A stretch of DNA of 64,000 nt from Arthrobacter alpinus (GTDB taxonomy: Bacteria; Actinomycetota; Actinomycetes; Actinomycetales; Micrococcaceae). Shown here in pieces: positions 61,936 through 64,000 of the stretch (its first letter is position 1; the number at the start of each line of letters is the position of its first letter). The stretch is from NCBI RefSeq assembly GCF_900105965.1, contig NZ_FNTV01000001.1:4174023-4238022 (forward strand), written 5' to 3'. A program made the position numbers and the translations under genes. The notes below the pieces were generated by a model. That model did no database searches and was not told the origin of the DNA. It saw only the letters and a program-made list of their open reading frames with translations.

Positions 61936-62434
61936 ATGTCCCTGCTCATTGTGGTGCGTGGCAATTCCGGCTCCGGGAAGAGCTCTGTTGCCCGCGCCCT
62001 GCAACAGGAGTTGTCCGGTGTGTGGATAGAGCAGGATTATTTCCGCCGCACCGTCCTGGGGGAAAGTGGAAATTATTCGGCGCTGACGGTTGAGCTGATC
62101 GAACAATCCGCTGCCCTGGCCCTGAACCACGGCAGGAGCGTGATTGCCGATGCATGTTCAACGCCAGTAAATACAGCGGCTCTTTCCGCAGGCTGCAAGA
62201 AAACCACGCCGGCGCCAGCCACTTTTACGCATATGACCTCACGCTCGAGAAACGCTTCGCCGGCATGCCACCCGCGCCCACAAGCAGGCCGATTTCGGCG
62301 AGAAGGCCATGCGTGGCTGGTACCACGGCTGGGACCCATTGACGGGAATCGAGGAGCGGCCGATCACGGCGGAGGAGTCGCTGGCCGAAACGGTGGCCCG
62401 CATCCTCAACGACGTGCGCAACGGCTCACGGTAG
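61936..62434 (+). pseudogene. Right-arm copy of small kinase, broken
   Basis: The copy of 52169-52669, which is intact on the left. One G is lost near 62153 (GATGCATG for GATGGCATG) and another near 62248 (GAGAAACG for GAGGAAACG). Confidence 0.85.
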
Positions 62435-62536
62435 CGGTAGTCGCGGCCCGCCGCGAAAACGGGGCAAACCCGTCAGAACGGCGTATCTTGTGGGGCGTTT
62501 GGCGAGTTGACACCGTTTTCGGCACAAACGTCGGGC

Positions 62537-63237
62537 CTAAGCCGTCAGCCCCAGCTTGCTCATGCGCTTGAGTGGTTTCGCGTGAGCGCACTCAGGATGG
62601 CCGATACCTCTGCCGCAGCCTGCTCATGTGTGGCGTCCGGGCGCAGCCCACGAGGAAGCTGTGCTTGGCACCGATACGCTGCACCTGGGTCAGGGCCTCC
62701 CCCACCATGCGCCGCCCCCACAACGCCAAGCGCGAGGACAGCCGCGGGTCCTCGGCCAGCATGGTTCTCAGCAGCGAGGTCAACACCTCAATCTGCTCGT
62801 CACTTGTGCGGACCGGGCAATTGCCTCACGGGTGGGGCTCATCCAGGTGCTCGGCAATTGCAGCGTAAAACTCTTCAGTGATCGTCTCAACCACATAGGC
62901 CTTCATGAGCGATTCGTGCCAATCAGCGGGGCGGTCCGCTCGTGGAAGGCATCAACCATGCGCTGGTAGGGTGCCATGGCCAGTTCCGGATCCATGCCCA
63001 TGGCGTTGAGCCGTGCACACATGGATTCGTAATGGCCATACTCCGCCACGGCCATTTTTCCCAGCACCGCCCTGTCGGCCAGCGACGGCGAGTGGCGCGC
63101 GTCGGTTGCCAAACGCTCAAACGCGGAAAGCTCCCGTAAGCGATGCTGCCGAGCAGATCCACCACAAAGTTGTCGTAGCGGGCGCTCAATTCCCCTGCGG
63201 AAACGGAATCATCGGCGTCGGAAGCTGAAATACTCAT
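62537..63237 (-). pseudogene. Right-arm copy of ferritin-like gene, broken
   Basis: The copy of 51362-52065. It has the five-base run that the left arm lacks (62699-62703), but the frame is broken elsewhere, for example near 63135 where one C is lost in AGCTCCCC. Confidence 0.85.
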
Positions 63238-63300
63238 ACCCCCAGAATAGTCCGTGCCGCGCCGCCCTTGTTCCCGGGCAGGATTCGTTTACGCTGAAAC

Positions 63301-64000
63301 GTGCCGTACTCTCACATTGGCGTCAGAAGCAGCGCCGCAGAACAGTCCCTTGCCCAAGCCCTTGCCGCCCTGAGCGAGGAGTTCAAGTTGCCCGGCGAGT
63401 TCTCCCCTGACGTCTTGGCGGAGGTTGACCGGGTCATTGCGGCCCATCAGCTGCCCGCACCCGATCTCACGGCGCTGCCCTTCATCACGATCGATCGCCC
63501 ACCTCGCAGGACCTCGACCAGGCCATGTATCTGGAGCGCAACGACGACGGCTACATTGTCCACTACGCCATCGCCGATGTCCCCTCCTTTGTCCCGCGCG
63601 GTGGTCCGCTCGATGCCGAGACCCGTCGACGTGGCCAAACCATCTACACGCCTGGCCAACGCATTCCCCTCCACCCCGCTCCAATGAGTGAGGGCGCCGC
63701 CAGCCTCTTCGCCAACGATCCCCTCGGCCTACGTCTGGCAGATCCATCTTGCCGCTGACGGTTCACAGACCACCGCCACGGTCGCCGCGCCACAGTGAAA
63801 AGTGTTGCAAGCTTGGCTACGAACAAGCCCAGGAAATGTACGACGCCGGGACTGCGCCCGCCGCTTTCGCCGACACCTTGGCACTGTTGGCCGAGATTGG
63901 GACGAAGCGCATCGCCCTGGAACGAGCCCGGGGCGGCGCCAGCCTGAACGTGCCGGGCCAGGAAGTGGAATTCGTCGACGGCCGCTACGTCCTGAGTTTC
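63301..64000 (+). pseudogene. Right-arm copy of RNB nuclease, broken and cut by window
   Basis: The copy of 50593-51297. The GTG start and about 62 codons match, then a C is lost near 63495 (GATCGCCC for GATCCGCCC) in the catalytic motif, with further changes near 63598 and 63722. It runs into the window end. Confidence 0.85.

Larger units (their letters stand above)
50593..64000. repeat. 6.7-kb inverted repeat folded about position 57312
   Basis: Bases 57316-64000 are the reverse complement of 50593-57308, including all intergenic sequence, with a 7-nt loop (AAGCATG, 57309-57315). The right arm is about 31 nt shorter, and the differences I traced are nearly all one-base gaps in short G or C runs. 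Both arms have frameshifts, at different sites. No transposase, integrase or repeat boundary is present at the left end of the homology, which is set only by the window end. A fold-back assembly artefact is most likely. Confidence 0.95.

Noticed and set aside
50593..64000. A mobile element or composite transposon with inverted copies
   Set aside because: No transposase, recombinase, target duplication or spacer DNA between the arms; the two copies meet at a 7-nt loop.
1..64000. CRISPR arrays, tRNA or rRNA genes, prophage or insertion sequences
   Set aside because: Reading through the intergenic regions showed no spaced short repeats, cloverleaf-like stretches ending in CCA, or phage or transposase proteins.

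Overview
The window reads as chromosomal DNA of a high-GC actinobacterium, most likely Arthrobacter or a close relative in the Micrococcaceae. The evidence is a mycothiol gene (mshB), a SigK/RskA pair, an actinobacterial-type DapD, a small TatB next to an ECF sigma factor and an Mrp ATPase, many GTG/TTG starts, and many genes with a -10 box 6-7 nt before the start codon (leaderless transcripts). From memory, the order LpqW-like lipoprotein, typA, mshB, ferredoxin, dapC, dapD/dapE, LOG protein, tag, DUF3117, O-methyltransferase, sigE, tatB, mrp, MgtE-like CBS protein follows a block also found in Mycobacterium tuberculosis (about Rv1165-Rv1234), with extra operons inserted.

Layout. 1-5.6 kb: small accessory genes (partial barstar-like gene, alpha/beta hydrolase, LLM oxidoreductase, DUF808, VOC, PIG-L deacetylase, DinB-like). 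5.7-15.5 kb: LpqW-like lipoprotein, TypA GTPase and a complete oligopeptide ABC importer (binding protein, two permeases, one fused double ATPase). 15.6-20.3 kb: mshB, a membrane protein, an SH3-like protein, ferredoxin, dapC and citrate synthase. 20.3-22.8 kb: small membrane protein, TetR regulator and two poorly known proteins. 22.9-29.0 kb: dapD and dapE flank a SigK stress locus (fasciclin lipoprotein, sigK, rskA, membrane sulfite-oxidase-type molybdoenzyme) with two matching SigK-type promoters. With dapC, the window holds the whole succinylase branch of lysine/DAP synthesis. 29.1-32.5 kb: glutamate-type ABC importer gluABCD. 32.5-45.6 kb: LOG protein, DivIVA-like protein, tag, a PIG-V-like glycosyltransferase with a probable frameshift, DUF3117, O-methyltransferase, sigE, tatB, mrp, DUF1003, CBS/MgtE-like protein, stress protein, a membrane protein/winged-helix regulator pair with tandem operators, aminopeptidase P and a PHP phosphoesterase. 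45.6-51.3 kb: sodium:solute symporter with a 43-residue partner and a long leader, DEAD-box helicase and RNB nuclease. 51.3-57.2 kb: ferritin-like protein, small kinase, and an operon of FMN hydroxy-acid oxidase, amino-acid ABC importer and RidA.

From 50,593 to the end the window is one near-perfect inverted repeat, folded about position 57,312 with a 7-nt loop. The right arm (57,316-64,000) is the reverse complement of 50,593-57,308 but is about 31 nt shorter, with many one-base losses in short G/C runs that break every gene. The left arm also has one-base losses, at different places, and each left-arm frameshift I checked is repaired by the right arm. This fits a fold-back read joined at a contig end and left unpolished because reads map to both arms. 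A real palindromic or hairpin chromosome end is the less likely alternative. The right-arm genes should not be counted as extra copies until this is tested.
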